Below, piece after piece: positions 30,231-37,928 of a stretch of 64,000 nucleotides of DNA. The stretch is taken from contig NZ_NRSJ01000007.1 in assembly GCF_016584085.1 (NCBI RefSeq), positions 1-64,000 of the forward strand. The letters are read 5' to 3'. The notes under the pieces were generated by a model. The model saw only the letters and a program-made list of their open reading frames with translations, was not told where the DNA came from and made no database searches. Source of the stretch: Halochromatium glycolicum. Its GTDB lineage: Bacteria; Pseudomonadota; Gammaproteobacteria; Chromatiales; Chromatiaceae. Made by a program: the position numbers and the translations under genes. Position 1 is the stretch's first letter. Each line of letters starts with the position of its first letter.

Positions 30231-30738
30231 AGGACGGGTCTCGAGCTGGAATCGTTAGGGGCTTGCGCGACCGACCGTCATCCTGGTGGCTGCATCAGTG
30301 GCCGTCAACAGCCGCAGCGGGCCTAGGCGCTCGAGATGGACTTGGTCCAATGAAGCCGGTGGGGGAGAGGTCGGCGATCCCTATCGATGATCTGATCTCG
30401 CACACTCGCTGTGCGAAGCAGCCATTATCCCACTCTTATGAGAAAGCGGGTGGCCTTTCGGGATCTCGGATTCCAGTTCAAGACTCTCTAGGAGAATCAA
30501 ATCCTGAACTCGCCAACGTAGATCGGTCGGTCCGAGTCTGCACGACAATGTCAGCGGTGGTGAGGCATGGGGACTGTCGTGATGGCCATTCACACGCCTA
30601 TTTGCACCTCATAGGGGCCGCTTCGGCGATCACGTGGGGCCAACTGCTTTTGTTAGGGGCAACCACCACAGCCTGCTCTTGACGATCGGCTAACCGCCGC
30701 CGTCCGAGGCCGGAGCGGGCTATGAGCGCTTAAATATG
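30231..30738. other. Intergenic region without recognised gene
   Basis: Small open frames on both strands lack family-like content and ribosome sites. I see no RNA gene or strong repeat. Confidence 0.5.
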
Positions 30739-30761
30739 CCGGCCGCCATGGCGGCGGCCGG
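30739..30761 (-). terminator. Hairpin downstream of the cohesin-like gene
   Basis: CCGGCCGCC pairs with GGCGGCCGG around a 5-base loop, 40 bases after the stop of the minus-strand gene at 30801. On the minus strand it is followed by ATATTTAA and not a full T-run, so it is a plausible but weak intrinsic terminator. Confidence 0.45.
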
Positions 30762-30800
30762 ACTCTCAACAAGCTGTCTCTAATAGCTTAGGGTTGGAAC

Positions 30801-31382
30801 TCAACCCGCCCTTTGGCGCCACCCGAGACCGGCCATGCCGATCACAGCCGAGCCGAACAGCCAAGCCGCCGCCGGCAGGGGGACCACTGTGATGCTGCCA
30901 TCCACGGTATCCACCGCGAGGGCCTGCCCGACAGCGTCGGTCAGGGCATACTCCAGTCCCAGAGGGTTGCTGATACCAATGTCACTCGTGCCCTGAGCAA
31001 CCCCGTCAAACAAGAGCGTCGCGAGCAGGAAGGCATCCGGCTGCAGGCTTTCGAGAAACTCTGGAGACTCCAACGACAGTTCGAACAAGTCGACGCTGTC
31101 AGCCGCAGGTATCTCGTTCTGAAATGAGGTCCCCAACCAGGTGCTGAAGCTCACATCGGTCAACGACACGACACTATCATCGTAGGAAACGCTCAAGTCG
31201 AAGCCTCCTAGTGACGGCGCGGTGAACGCCTCGAGTCCTGAGATGCGCAGGTTGACCTGCGTCTGATCACCAACGCCAATCGGCTGCGCCGGAGTCAGTG
31301 CAGAAATCGTCGCCGAGAAGGCGGTCGCGGGAAGAGTCAGGGTCGAAAGCAGGCCAGCAAGCGTAACAACAGATTTAAACAT
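30801..31382 (-). CDS. VPLPA-CTERM surface protein with cohesin-like domain
   Basis: The 193-residue product has a signal peptide ending near AFSA (residue 24). A beta-rich domain (about 25-160) starting PAQPIGVGDQTQVNLRISGL, with GGFDLSVSYDDSVVSLTDV, is the pattern of the cohesin-type fold (PF00963) seen in many PEP-CTERM proteins. Residues 167-193 are a VPLPAAAWLFGSAVIGMAGL sorting signal ending in basic residues, so export and exosortase-dependent surface anchoring are expected. The adjacent phosphatase gene, 120 bases upstream, ends in a dockerin-like domain, suggesting a binding pair. ATG 31382 has GGGAG upstream. Confidence 0.8.
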   Translation of the reverse strand: MFKSVVTLAGLLSTLTLPATAFSATISALTPAQPIGVGDQTQVNLRISGLEAFTAPSLGGFDLSVSYDDSVVSLTDVSFSTWLGTSFQNEIPAADSVDLFELSLESPEFLESLQPDAFLLATLLFDGVAQGTSDIGISNPLGLEYALTDAVGQALAVDTVDGSITVVPLPAAAWLFGSAVIGMAGLGWRQRAG

Positions 31383-31502
31383 GATGGAGTCTCCCGGAAC
31401 GTTAATGCCTCCACCCGGACTGGGCAAAGGACTGACGGAAAGATGGTTGTGGCATGAGATGACGCCGGTCACCAACCAATAGGTCGCCGGCGCCAACAGA
31501 GA

Positions 31503-32897
31503 CTAGTTCCTCAGCTCAAGGACGAGCAGACGCGCATCGCGAACCGTAATGGCGCCGTCGTCGTCGAGGTCGCAGGCCGGACAGCGACTCGCGGGCTGGC
31601 GCAGATAGCCGCGGATCGCCGTCACGTCGTTCCGATCCACAACACCGTTGCCATCCACGTCGCCGAGCGAGGTTTGGGGTAGTACGCTCTTCATCGCGTC
31701 GAACAGATCCGTGTTCTGCAGGGCGCCACCGAGGAGGCTGCTACCGGGACCCTGGCTCCAGATGGGGGTATCCTGTGCGGTGTGGCCGCCGGAGGTCCAG
31801 CCGTCCTCGATCTTATCGCCCGGCTCGGAGAGCTCGCCGTAAGGACCGTTAATCATCATGCCCCCGGTTTCGTGGTCGCTTACCACGATCAGCAGGGTCT
31901 GCTCTTCGCGTGCGGGATCGGCTGCAATCCAGTCCTGAACCACCTGGACCGCCTCGTCGAAGGCGATGGTCTCGGCGAGCAGGTAGTCCAGGTCATTGGC
32001 ATGGCCGGCCCAGTCGATCTGGGAGCCCTCGACCATCAGGAAGAAGCCCTGGTTCGACTCCTCGAGCACGTCTAGGGCGGCCGTCGTCATCTCGGGTAGC
32101 GTGGGCTCACCGAGGGGGTAAGTCTCTTCGGGGTCGACGCGGAACATCTCGGGGGTCTTACCGCCCGGGGTGAAGAGGCCGAGGATCTTCTCGTCGCCGG
32201 CGGCAACGGCGTCGTTCATTGCGGTCTCGTCCATGACATAGGTGTAGCCAAGGCCCTGGGCCAGGGCGAGTACGCTATTTGGGTCCTGCCCGGGATACTG
32301 CTCACAGTTGTAACCGTCCCTGTTGCCGCCGATGCCACCGCCCAGCAGGACGTCGACGCCGGTTACTTCGACGAGCTGCCGGCCGATCTCCGCCTGGCAC
32401 TGACGCGAGTGACTGTGCGCGCCGAAGACTGCAGGCGTGGCATGGGTGATGGTCGAGGTGGCGACCAGGCCGGTCATCTTGCCCTCAGCCTTGGACAGCT
32501 CGAGGATGGTCGGCGGGCTTTCAAGGCAGGTTAGACCATCGCTGTGACAGGATGCCTCGCCGTTGTTGAACTTCTCACCGGTGGCCCAGGCCGAGCCGGC
32601 GGCGGCCGAATCGGTTACGGTGCTGTCGGCCGAATGGGTGCGTTGATAACCGATCTGCGGAAGGGTCTCGAAATAGAGGGGATCACCGTCGGGACCATTC
32701 AAGAAGATGCGGGTGGCGGTGACGTAGGACATGCCCAATCCGTCGGGCACCATGAGGATGATGTTCTTGGCAGTCGGGGCGTTGGCGCCCTGGCCGGGTG
32801 CTTCAGGGGTCTCCGCGCTGACAGGTGAGACCGCCATCGCGGCAGCAAGGGCGGCTGATGTGGCTAGAACGATCGTGCGCAGCTTGAGTTCTCGCAT
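31503..32897 (-). CDS. Secreted alkaline phosphatase with C-terminal dockerin-like domain (copy A)
   Basis: The 464-residue product is an alkaline phosphatase (PF00245) with signal peptide ending near VSAE. Metal Asp52 lies in VPDGLG and the nucleophile Ser97 in TDSAAAG. EGSQIDWAGH, SDHETGG and SGGHTAQD supply the other metal ligands. Residues 411-464 are an extra module of two Ca2+-loop repeats, DVDGNGVVDRNDV and DLDDDGAITVRDA, as in type I dockerins (PF00404), with a CPAC pair between. The start is ATG 32897; the open frame extends further. The enzyme would release phosphate from monoesters outside the cytoplasm, possibly tethered through the dockerin. Confidence 0.9.
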   Translation of the reverse strand: MRELKLRTIVLATSAALAAAMAVSPVSAETPEAPGQGANAPTAKNIILMVPDGLGMSYVTATRIFLNGPDGDPLYFETLPQIGYQRTHSADSTVTDSAAAGSAWATGEKFNNGEASCHSDGLTCLESPPTILELSKAEGKMTGLVATSTITHATPAVFGAHSHSRQCQAEIGRQLVEVTGVDVLLGGGIGGNRDGYNCEQYPGQDPNSVLALAQGLGYTYVMDETAMNDAVAAGDEKILGLFTPGGKTPEMFRVDPEETYPLGEPTLPEMTTAALDVLEESNQGFFLMVEGSQIDWAGHANDLDYLLAETIAFDEAVQVVQDWIAADPAREEQTLLIVVSDHETGGMMINGPYGELSEPGDKIEDGWTSGGHTAQDTPIWSQGPGSSLLGGALQNTDLFDAMKSVLPQTSLGDVDGNGVVDRNDVTAIRGYLRQPASRCPACDLDDDGAITVRDARLLVLELRN

Positions 32898-33103
32898 TGT
32901 GCTTTCCCGGATACAGGTTCGGTTTAGCGTTAAGACCTGAATCGCTGCACGATTCCGTGCACGAAGGTCGGATTGGAGAACGCCTTCCACGCCCCGCGGC
33001 CGCCTGCCTCGGTGCAGGGGGCGCTCTCGCACGTAACGTTTTACCAGTCCGGTTTGAAAGCTATATGAATTAAGCAAGACGATAACGTGACAGCCTCCGG
33101 CCC
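31681..33103. repeat. 1.4-kb direct duplication, unit A
   Basis: This interval is repeated at 33687-35109 with a constant offset of 2006 bases and only a handful of substitutions, most of them near the 3' end of the gene. It covers the phosphatase catalytic region, its start and about 200 bases upstream, but not the dockerin region. Weaker similarity continues for some ten bases beyond 31681. Confidence 0.95.
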
Positions 33104-33673
33104 CCACCCATTGGCGGGGCCAGCAATCCACGGTTGATGCGTCCTCGCGATACGGAAAACTTGTCGGTGTTGGTCAGCGGTTAGACGCATCATCGTTGTG
33201 CGCCCGCAGGCCGTTGAGGTCGGGGTGGTTCGCGCATACGCGGTGAAGGATGAGCCGTATTCCTCGGGGATCACTGCCCGGTTATGGCAGGCATTACCCT
33301 CTGGGACGACCTGCTGGATGCCCGACAACCGGCATTTGCGCGTTGTACGCGGGAACCGCAGCCGCTTGAATCAGATTGAAGGCTGCTCGGGACAATAACC
33401 GGCGTGCCCGGGGATGAATTGCGGGGAGGCTGCCCACAGCGAACGTGGCCGCTACCAGACGGACAGCCGGGAAGCGTCTGAGTCCAATGGGGTTAGGCAG
33501 TGCGCGCCTAAGACCGCCATTCGTTAGGACTGCGTGCTGCGAGCCGCGGTAAGCCTGGGTTTGCCATGCTCAGCGGCGGCCCGCAGCCTCATCTTAGAAA
33601 CTGTCCATCAACGTCTTCCCGATTTGAGGGGCACTGTTGGACGATCATCGGGAAGTAGAAAATGGACAGCCAC
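33104..33673. other. Segment between duplicated phosphatase genes
   Basis: No complete gene is seen. On the minus strand, about 33140-33200 encodes MMRLTADQHRQVFRIARTH, which resembles the first residues of small nucleotidyltransferases (MNT antitoxin type) and then stops matching, so it may be a remnant. At 33601-33669 two nested inverted repeats (CTGTCCAT/ATGGACAG and CTTCCCGAT/ATCGGGAAG) form an imperfect palindrome just downstream of the copy B stop. Confidence 0.5.
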
Positions 33674-34903
33674 TTAGTTCGTTTGGAGTACGCTCTCCAT
33701 CGCGTCGAACAGATCCGTGTTCTGCAAGACACCACCGAGGAGGCTGCTACCGGGACCCTGGCTCCAGATGAAGGTATCCTGTGCGGTGTGGCCGCCGGAG
33801 GTCCAGCCGTCCTCGATCTTATCGCCCGGCTCGGAGAGCTCGCCGTAAGGACCGTTAATCATCATGCCCCCGGTTTCGTGGTCGCCTACCACGATCAGCA
33901 GGGTCTGCTCTTCGCGTGCGGGATCGGCTGCAATCCAGTCCTGAACCACCTGGACCGCCTCGTCGAAGGCGATGGTCTCGGCGAGCAGGTAGTCCAGGTC
34001 ATTGGCATGGCCGGCCCAGTCGATCTGGGAGCCCTCGACCATCAGGAAGAAGCCCTGGTTCGACTCCTCGAGCACGTCTAGGGCGGCCGTCGTCATCTCG
34101 GGTAGCGTGGGCTCACCGAGGGGGTAAGTCTCTTCGGGGTCGACGCGGAACATCTCGGGGGTCTTACCGCCCGGGGTGAAGAGGCCGAGGATCTTCTCGT
34201 CGCCGGCGGCAACGGCGTCGTTCATTGCGGTCTCGTCCATGACATAGGTGTAGCCAAGGCCCTGGGCCAGGGCGAGTACGCTATTTGGGTCCTGCCCGGG
34301 ATACTGCTCACAGTTGTAACCGTCCCTGTTGCCGCCGATGCCACCGCCCAGCAGGACGTCGACGCCGGTTACTTCGACGAGCTGCCGGCCGATCTCCGCC
34401 TGGCACTGACGCGAGTGACTGTGCGCGCCGAAGACTGCAGGCGTGGCATGGGTGATGGTCGAGGTGGCGACCAGGCCGGTCATCTTGCCCTCAGCCTTGG
34501 ACAGCTCGAGGATGGTCGGCGGGCTTTCAAGGCAGGTTAGACCATCGCTGTGACAGGATGCCTCGCCGTTGTTGAACTTCTCACCGGTGGCCCAGGCCGA
34601 GCCGGCGGCGGCCGAATCGGTTACGGTGCTGTCGGCCGAATGGGTGCGTTGATAACCGATCTGCGGAAGGGTCTCGAAATAGAGGGGATCACCGTCGGGA
34701 CCATTCAAGAAGATGCGGGTGGCGGTGACGTAGGACATGCCCAATCCGTCGGGCACCATGAGGATGATGTTCTTGGCAGTCGGGGCGTTGGCGCCCTGGC
34801 CGGGTGCTTCAGGGGTCTCCGCGCTGACAGGTGAGACCGCCATCGCGGCAGCAAGGGCGGCTGATGTGGCTAGAACGATCGTGCGCAGCTTGAGTTCTCG
34901 CAT
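33674..34903 (-). CDS. Secreted alkaline phosphatase without dockerin (copy B)
   Basis: The 409-residue product is almost identical to copy A through residue 405, including the signal peptide, Ser97 loop and metal ligands; SDHETGG reads GDHETGG here. It ends DAMESVLQTN and lacks the whole dockerin-like module. At the DNA level the two copies part just after the shared GTTTGG, where copy B runs into unrelated sequence and a stop at 33674. The promoter-proximal region is also duplicated, so both could be expressed in the same way. Confidence 0.9.
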   Translation of the reverse strand: MRELKLRTIVLATSAALAAAMAVSPVSAETPEAPGQGANAPTAKNIILMVPDGLGMSYVTATRIFLNGPDGDPLYFETLPQIGYQRTHSADSTVTDSAAAGSAWATGEKFNNGEASCHSDGLTCLESPPTILELSKAEGKMTGLVATSTITHATPAVFGAHSHSRQCQAEIGRQLVEVTGVDVLLGGGIGGNRDGYNCEQYPGQDPNSVLALAQGLGYTYVMDETAMNDAVAAGDEKILGLFTPGGKTPEMFRVDPEETYPLGEPTLPEMTTAALDVLEESNQGFFLMVEGSQIDWAGHANDLDYLLAETIAFDEAVQVVQDWIAADPAREEQTLLIVVGDHETGGMMINGPYGELSEPGDKIEDGWTSGGHTAQDTFIWSQGPGSSLLGGVLQNTDLFDAMESVLQTN

Positions 34904-35109
34904 TGTGCTTTCCCGGATACAGGTTCGGTTTAGCGTTAAGACCTGAATCGCTGCACGATTCCGTGCACGAAGGTCGGATTGGAGAACGCCTTCCACGCCC
35001 CGCGGCCGCCTGCCTCGGTGCAGGGGGCGCTCTCGCACGTAGCGTTTTACCAGTCCGGTTTGAAAGCTATATGAATTAAGCAAGACGATAACGTGACAGC
35101 CTCCGGCCC
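33687..35109. repeat. 1.4-kb direct duplication, unit B
   Basis: Second unit of the tandem duplication described at 31681-33103. Both units end at the same point on the right (CTCCGGCCC), after which the flanks are unrelated. Confidence 0.95.
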
Positions 35110-35160
35110 GAAGGTGGGGCCGTTGTAGTCTCGGGGTAGATGCCGAGGCTGATGGCTTTT

Positions 35161-35316
35161 CTACTCGCTAGCGAATCGGGAGGCGAGCCTGTACCGCTTG
35201 GTGCCGCTGGGCCGCACCAGCAGGAACATCCTGCCACCGTCAGCGAGTTTGATGTCGCGCGGTCCTGGGCGGACGCTCTTGAGTTGGGCCGCTCTCAGCT
35301 TGTTCGTTGATCGCAT
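35161..35316 (-). pseudogene. Integrase N-terminal remnant (tyrosine recombinase, DUF4102 type)
   Basis: The 51-residue frame from ATG 35316 reads LRAAQLKSVRPGPRDIKLADG and then GRMFLLVRPSGTKRYRLASRF, which matches the N-terminal arm-binding domain of P4-type tyrosine integrases. It stops after FASE; the core-binding and catalytic domains are absent. It lies 165 bases beyond the 3' end of a tRNA-Arg gene, the usual place for an island integrase, so I read it as the relic of an integrated element. Confidence 0.75.
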
Positions 35317-35331
35317 GTTGGTAGCGCTGCG

Positions 35332-35385
35332 TTGTTGGTTGCTTTGACCAACATAGTTACCAGTGGCTTTGCTGGTAACCAACAA
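35332..35385. repeat. Nested inverted repeats upstream of the integrase remnant
   Basis: Outer arms TTGTTGGTT (35332-35340) and AACCAACAA (35377-35385), and inner arms GTTACCAG (35356-35363) and CTGGTAAC (35372-35379), give two alternative hairpins. Repeated TTGGT/ACCAA motifs near an integrase start may be recombinase arm sites. Confidence 0.5.
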
Positions 35386-35481
35386 GAGCGCGTAACAGCG
35401 AGCAACTGGTATAAAAAAGCTTCCAGATTAGAACCTTGGCGGCCCTTCTCGGGTGCTGTTGGCGGCTATTGGTGGTGAAGC

Positions 35482-35558
35482 TGGCGCCCTCGGCAGGATT
35501 CGAACCTGCGACCTACCGCTTAGGAGGCGGTTGCTCTATCCTGCTGAGCTACGAGGGC
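35482..35558 (-). tRNA. tRNA-Arg (anticodon CCT)
   Basis: On the minus strand the gene starts GCCCTCG, pairs with CGAGGGC at the acceptor end, and has an encoded CCA. The D-loop GTAGCTCAGC-type arm, anticodon stem ACCGC/GCGGT with loop CTCCTAA (anticodon CCT), and T-arm with GGTTCGAATCC are all present. Length is 77 bases including CCA. It reads AGG codons. Confidence 0.96.
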
Positions 35559-35658
35559 CGAGCACCGTAGATGGTAACGCGCGCACCACTGTTCGACCAA
35601 GCGCGATCATAACCGCCGACGTGACAAACGCTGGCTCTGGCCTTAAACTAGAGGGTCT

Positions 35659-35732
35659 GGCTGAGTGGCAGAGTGGTTATGCAGCGGCCTGCAAAGCCGT
35701 GGACGCCGGTTCGATTCCGACCTCAGCCTCCA
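35659..35732 (+). tRNA. tRNA-Cys (anticodon GCA)
   Basis: The acceptor GGCTGAG pairs with CTCAGCC, followed by discriminator T and encoded CCA. The anticodon stem GCGGC/GCCGT encloses loop CTGCAAA, giving anticodon GCA. The T-arm contains GGTTCGATTCC. Length is 74 bases. It diverges from the tRNA-Arg gene 100 bases away. Confidence 0.96.
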
Positions 35733-35748
35733 TTTCAATCAACAACTT

Positions 35749-35772
35749 AGCCGGCTTCGTGTCGGCTTTTTT
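35749..35772 (+). terminator. Intrinsic terminator after tRNA-Cys
   Basis: AGCCG pairs with CGGCT, followed by a run of six T, 17 bases after the tRNA-Cys 3' end. This is a good rho-independent terminator. Confidence 0.85.
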
Positions 35773-35941
35773 GTGCGCGCCTGCCACGCAGCGCCCTTCA
35801 GAATCAGTCAGTGACACTCAAGGGAGTGGCAGTACCACGCGGCAGCGGGCGGGCTCGGCCAACGCGATGGCCGCGTGGCGCGGGTTCACGCACTCGGGCG
35901 TCCAGGCGAGCCGAGCGCGAGCAGGAGCCATGCGCGGGCGT

Positions 35942-36745
35942 TCACCGCGGTAGCGATTCGGGGACACGCGTCTCAGTGAGTGGGAGCTGCAGCAGCTTGG
36001 GCACGGCCTGCCACTCCGGTTCATCATGTCGGCCGGTCCCGAATTGCACCTGGCTCAGATTGGAGCGCAGCCGGAAACTGCCGAAGAGGCGGTCCCAGAA
36101 CGAGAACAGGCTGCCGTAGTTCGAGTTGGTCTCGTCCGGGATGCGCGAGTGATGCACGCGATGCATCGACGGGGGAACGATGAGCGCACGCAGTCGCGTC
36201 TCGAGCCACGCCGGCAGCGCAACGTTGCTGTGGTGGAGCAGGATTACGGTCAGCATCAGGGCCTTGTAGAGCGTGAGCTGAGCCAGGCCGATCCCGAGCA
36301 GGAATACCACGAGCGGATTCAATAGCGACGAGATTAGAAGCTCGCCTGGATGGAAGCGCAGCGCGGTGGTCGCGTCCATTGCCGTATCGGTGTGATGCAC
36401 CTGGTGGAAGCGCCAGAGAAGCGGCACGCGGTGATTGGCGCGGTGCCAGCCGTACATCCAGAGATCGAATAGGACGATGGTCAGGACGCCGGCGAGCACG
36501 GCGCCGAGGATGCCGGGCATCCCGAGTTGGTGCAGTAGGCCGAACTGATGCCGGGACGAGGACTCGGCCGCCAGTACGAGCAGCGGCGCGAGCAGCGCCC
36601 CGATACCGGCATTGAGCAGCGCGAGGGAACCGTTGCGCAGCCCATGTCGCACCCGGTGCGCGCGGTCGACGTAGAACGGGACGGTTCCCTCGAGGACCAG
36701 CAGCAGCGTCAGAACGATCAGGCCGACGATCAAGTCAGGGGTCAT
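35942..36745 (-). CDS. Sterol desaturase/fatty acid hydroxylase superfamily protein
   Basis: The 267-residue integral membrane protein has the eight-His di-iron signature of this superfamily: WHRANH, HQVHHTD, HHSN and HRVHH. These occur among four or more membrane helices. Members hydroxylate or desaturate lipids, carotenoids or sterols; the substrate cannot be told. It is followed, farther along the minus strand, by the tRNA-Cys region and preceded by an aberrant glycosyltransferase gene 43 bases away, so the two may form an operon. The start is ATG 36745. Confidence 0.9.
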   Translation of the reverse strand: MTPDLIVGLIVLTLLLVLEGTVPFYVDRAHRVRHGLRNGSLALLNAGIGALLAPLLVLAAESSSRHQFGLLHQLGMPGILGAVLAGVLTIVLFDLWMYGWHRANHRVPLLWRFHQVHHTDTAMDATTALRFHPGELLISSLLNPLVVFLLGIGLAQLTLYKALMLTVILLHHSNVALPAWLETRLRALIVPPSMHRVHHSRIPDETNSNYGSLFSFWDRLFGSFRLRSNLSQVQFGTGRHDEPEWQAVPKLLQLPLTETRVPESLPR

Positions 36746-36788
36746 CAGTTCGGTTCCGGTCAGGCCAGCGTGTCTGCGCGTGGCGCGA

Positions 36789-37583
36789 TCAGGTGCGACG
36801 GCGCTCGTAACGCCTGCGGAGTGATTCGGGATCTGCTCCGAACGCGAAGCGCAGCATGAGTTCCGCGTTCAGCAGCTGCTGGCGGACGATGCCGCGGTCG
36901 ATAAAGCGCACCGCCGAGGTCGTGACTGCCGCAGGCAGCTTACGAACTCGGGCCTGTCGTCGCGCCCGCCGCAGCAGCTCGACGTCCTCGAACAGCGGCC
37001 AGTCCGGAAAACCGCCGAGTCGGTCGAACAGCTCGCGCCGGATCAGGATGCCCTGGTCGCCGAAGCTGGTCAGAAAGGAGTCGATCGCGGAGAAGCTGGC
37101 ATAGAAGCGCAGCAGCGGATGCGGGCTGTCGAACGCCAGCCGAAAACAGGCGATCTCGGTTTCGCTGGACTCGAAGGCTCGGGCGATGATCGAGCCCGCC
37201 GCATCCGGCAGCTGCGTGTCATCGTGCAGGAAGAGCAGCAGCTCGCCGGTCGCGCGCTTTGCTCCGGCATTGCACTGAGTACCGCGTCCTCGCAGCCCCT
37301 GGGTCAACGTCGTACTGGTGTCGCGCAGCGCCCGAGTGAGGGCCGCGTTGCGTTCTGGCGGCTCCTGTGTCGATGCCGGCGTTGGCGCTTCCCGAATGTC
37401 GGTCCTTGGCTCCGGTTCTTGCCCTGGCTCTGGCCCTGGTTCCGATTCCGGCTCCGATTCCGGTTCCGATTCTGGCTCGACGACGATGAGCTGCGCGTCG
37501 GGGAGTCGTCGACGCGTCAGCGCGAGATGCCGCGCGACGCGCTCATCGCAGCAGCGGGTGGGAACGATGACCGAGAGTTTCAT
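36789..37583 (-). CDS. TIGR04283-like family 2 glycosyltransferase with disrupted nucleotide site
   Basis: The 264-residue product begins MKLSVIVPT and later has GRGTQCNAGAKRATGELLLF and LHDDTQLP, the pattern of TIGR04283 glycosyltransferases. In that family a DGGSxDGT nucleotide-sugar motif follows the second strand (VIVVDGG). Here the strand LIVVE runs straight into a low-complexity Glu/Pro/Ser stretch (residues 36-59), then an unrelated linker to about residue 95. The protein is roughly 40 residues longer than usual. The activity may be lost or changed. The start is ATG 37583. Confidence 0.75.
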   Translation of the reverse strand: MKLSVIVPTRCCDERVARHLALTRRRLPDAQLIVVEPESEPESEPESEPGPEPGQEPEPRTDIREAPTPASTQEPPERNAALTRALRDTSTTLTQGLRGRGTQCNAGAKRATGELLLFLHDDTQLPDAAGSIIARAFESSETEIACFRLAFDSPHPLLRFYASFSAIDSFLTSFGDQGILIRRELFDRLGGFPDWPLFEDVELLRRARRQARVRKLPAAVTTSAVRFIDRGIVRQQLLNAELMLRFAFGADPESLRRRYERRRT

Positions 37584-37731
37584 CTCGCGGGTTTGGTGGC
37601 CGGCCGGATCGATCTAACAACGTCGGGCTCGGAATGCGTCATTCGGGCAGACGGCGGGCTCAGGAGATTGACGCTTTCACTCGGGCCAGGGTTAGCCTTC
37701 TGGAACGGCTGACGGAGTCGCCGATTCTCGC

Positions 37732-37788
37732 TTACCGAGCATCACGCGACACACATCGTCCAGGGTGGCACTGTGCCGTGAACGTTAG
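37732..37788 (+). repeat. 57-bp dispersed intergenic repeat, copy 2
   Basis: Begins TTACCGAGCATCACGCGAC, has CATCGTCCAGGGTGGCAC in the middle and ends GTGAACGTTAG. It lies in the 345-base gap between the glycosyltransferase and L,D-transpeptidase genes, which otherwise shows nothing I can name. Confidence 0.8.
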
Positions 37789-37928
37789 AGCGACGCTGGC
37801 TCCGCCTCGATTCAGCTGGACCTCGATGCCGTATCGATGTTTCGACCGGAACCACTGCCGGCATGGTCGAGGGGCCCAGCCTGACGCGCGCGTGCCCGCT
37901 TGGACAGCGCCTCAAAGGTGCGCGAAGG

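Noticed and set aside
33080..33103. Pho box upstream of the phosphatase genes
   Set aside because: Only one half-site (CTGTCAC on the minus strand) is present; no second half at the 11-base period.
33198..33398. 66-codon plus-strand frame between phosphatase copies
   Set aside because: No ribosome site or family-like content; it partly overlaps the possible nucleotidyltransferase remnant on the other strand.
35482..35558. Second att copy of the tRNA-Arg 3' end in the window
   Set aside because: I looked for GCAGGTTCGAATCC-type copies in the phosphatase region and saw none; the far boundary of the island remains unknown.
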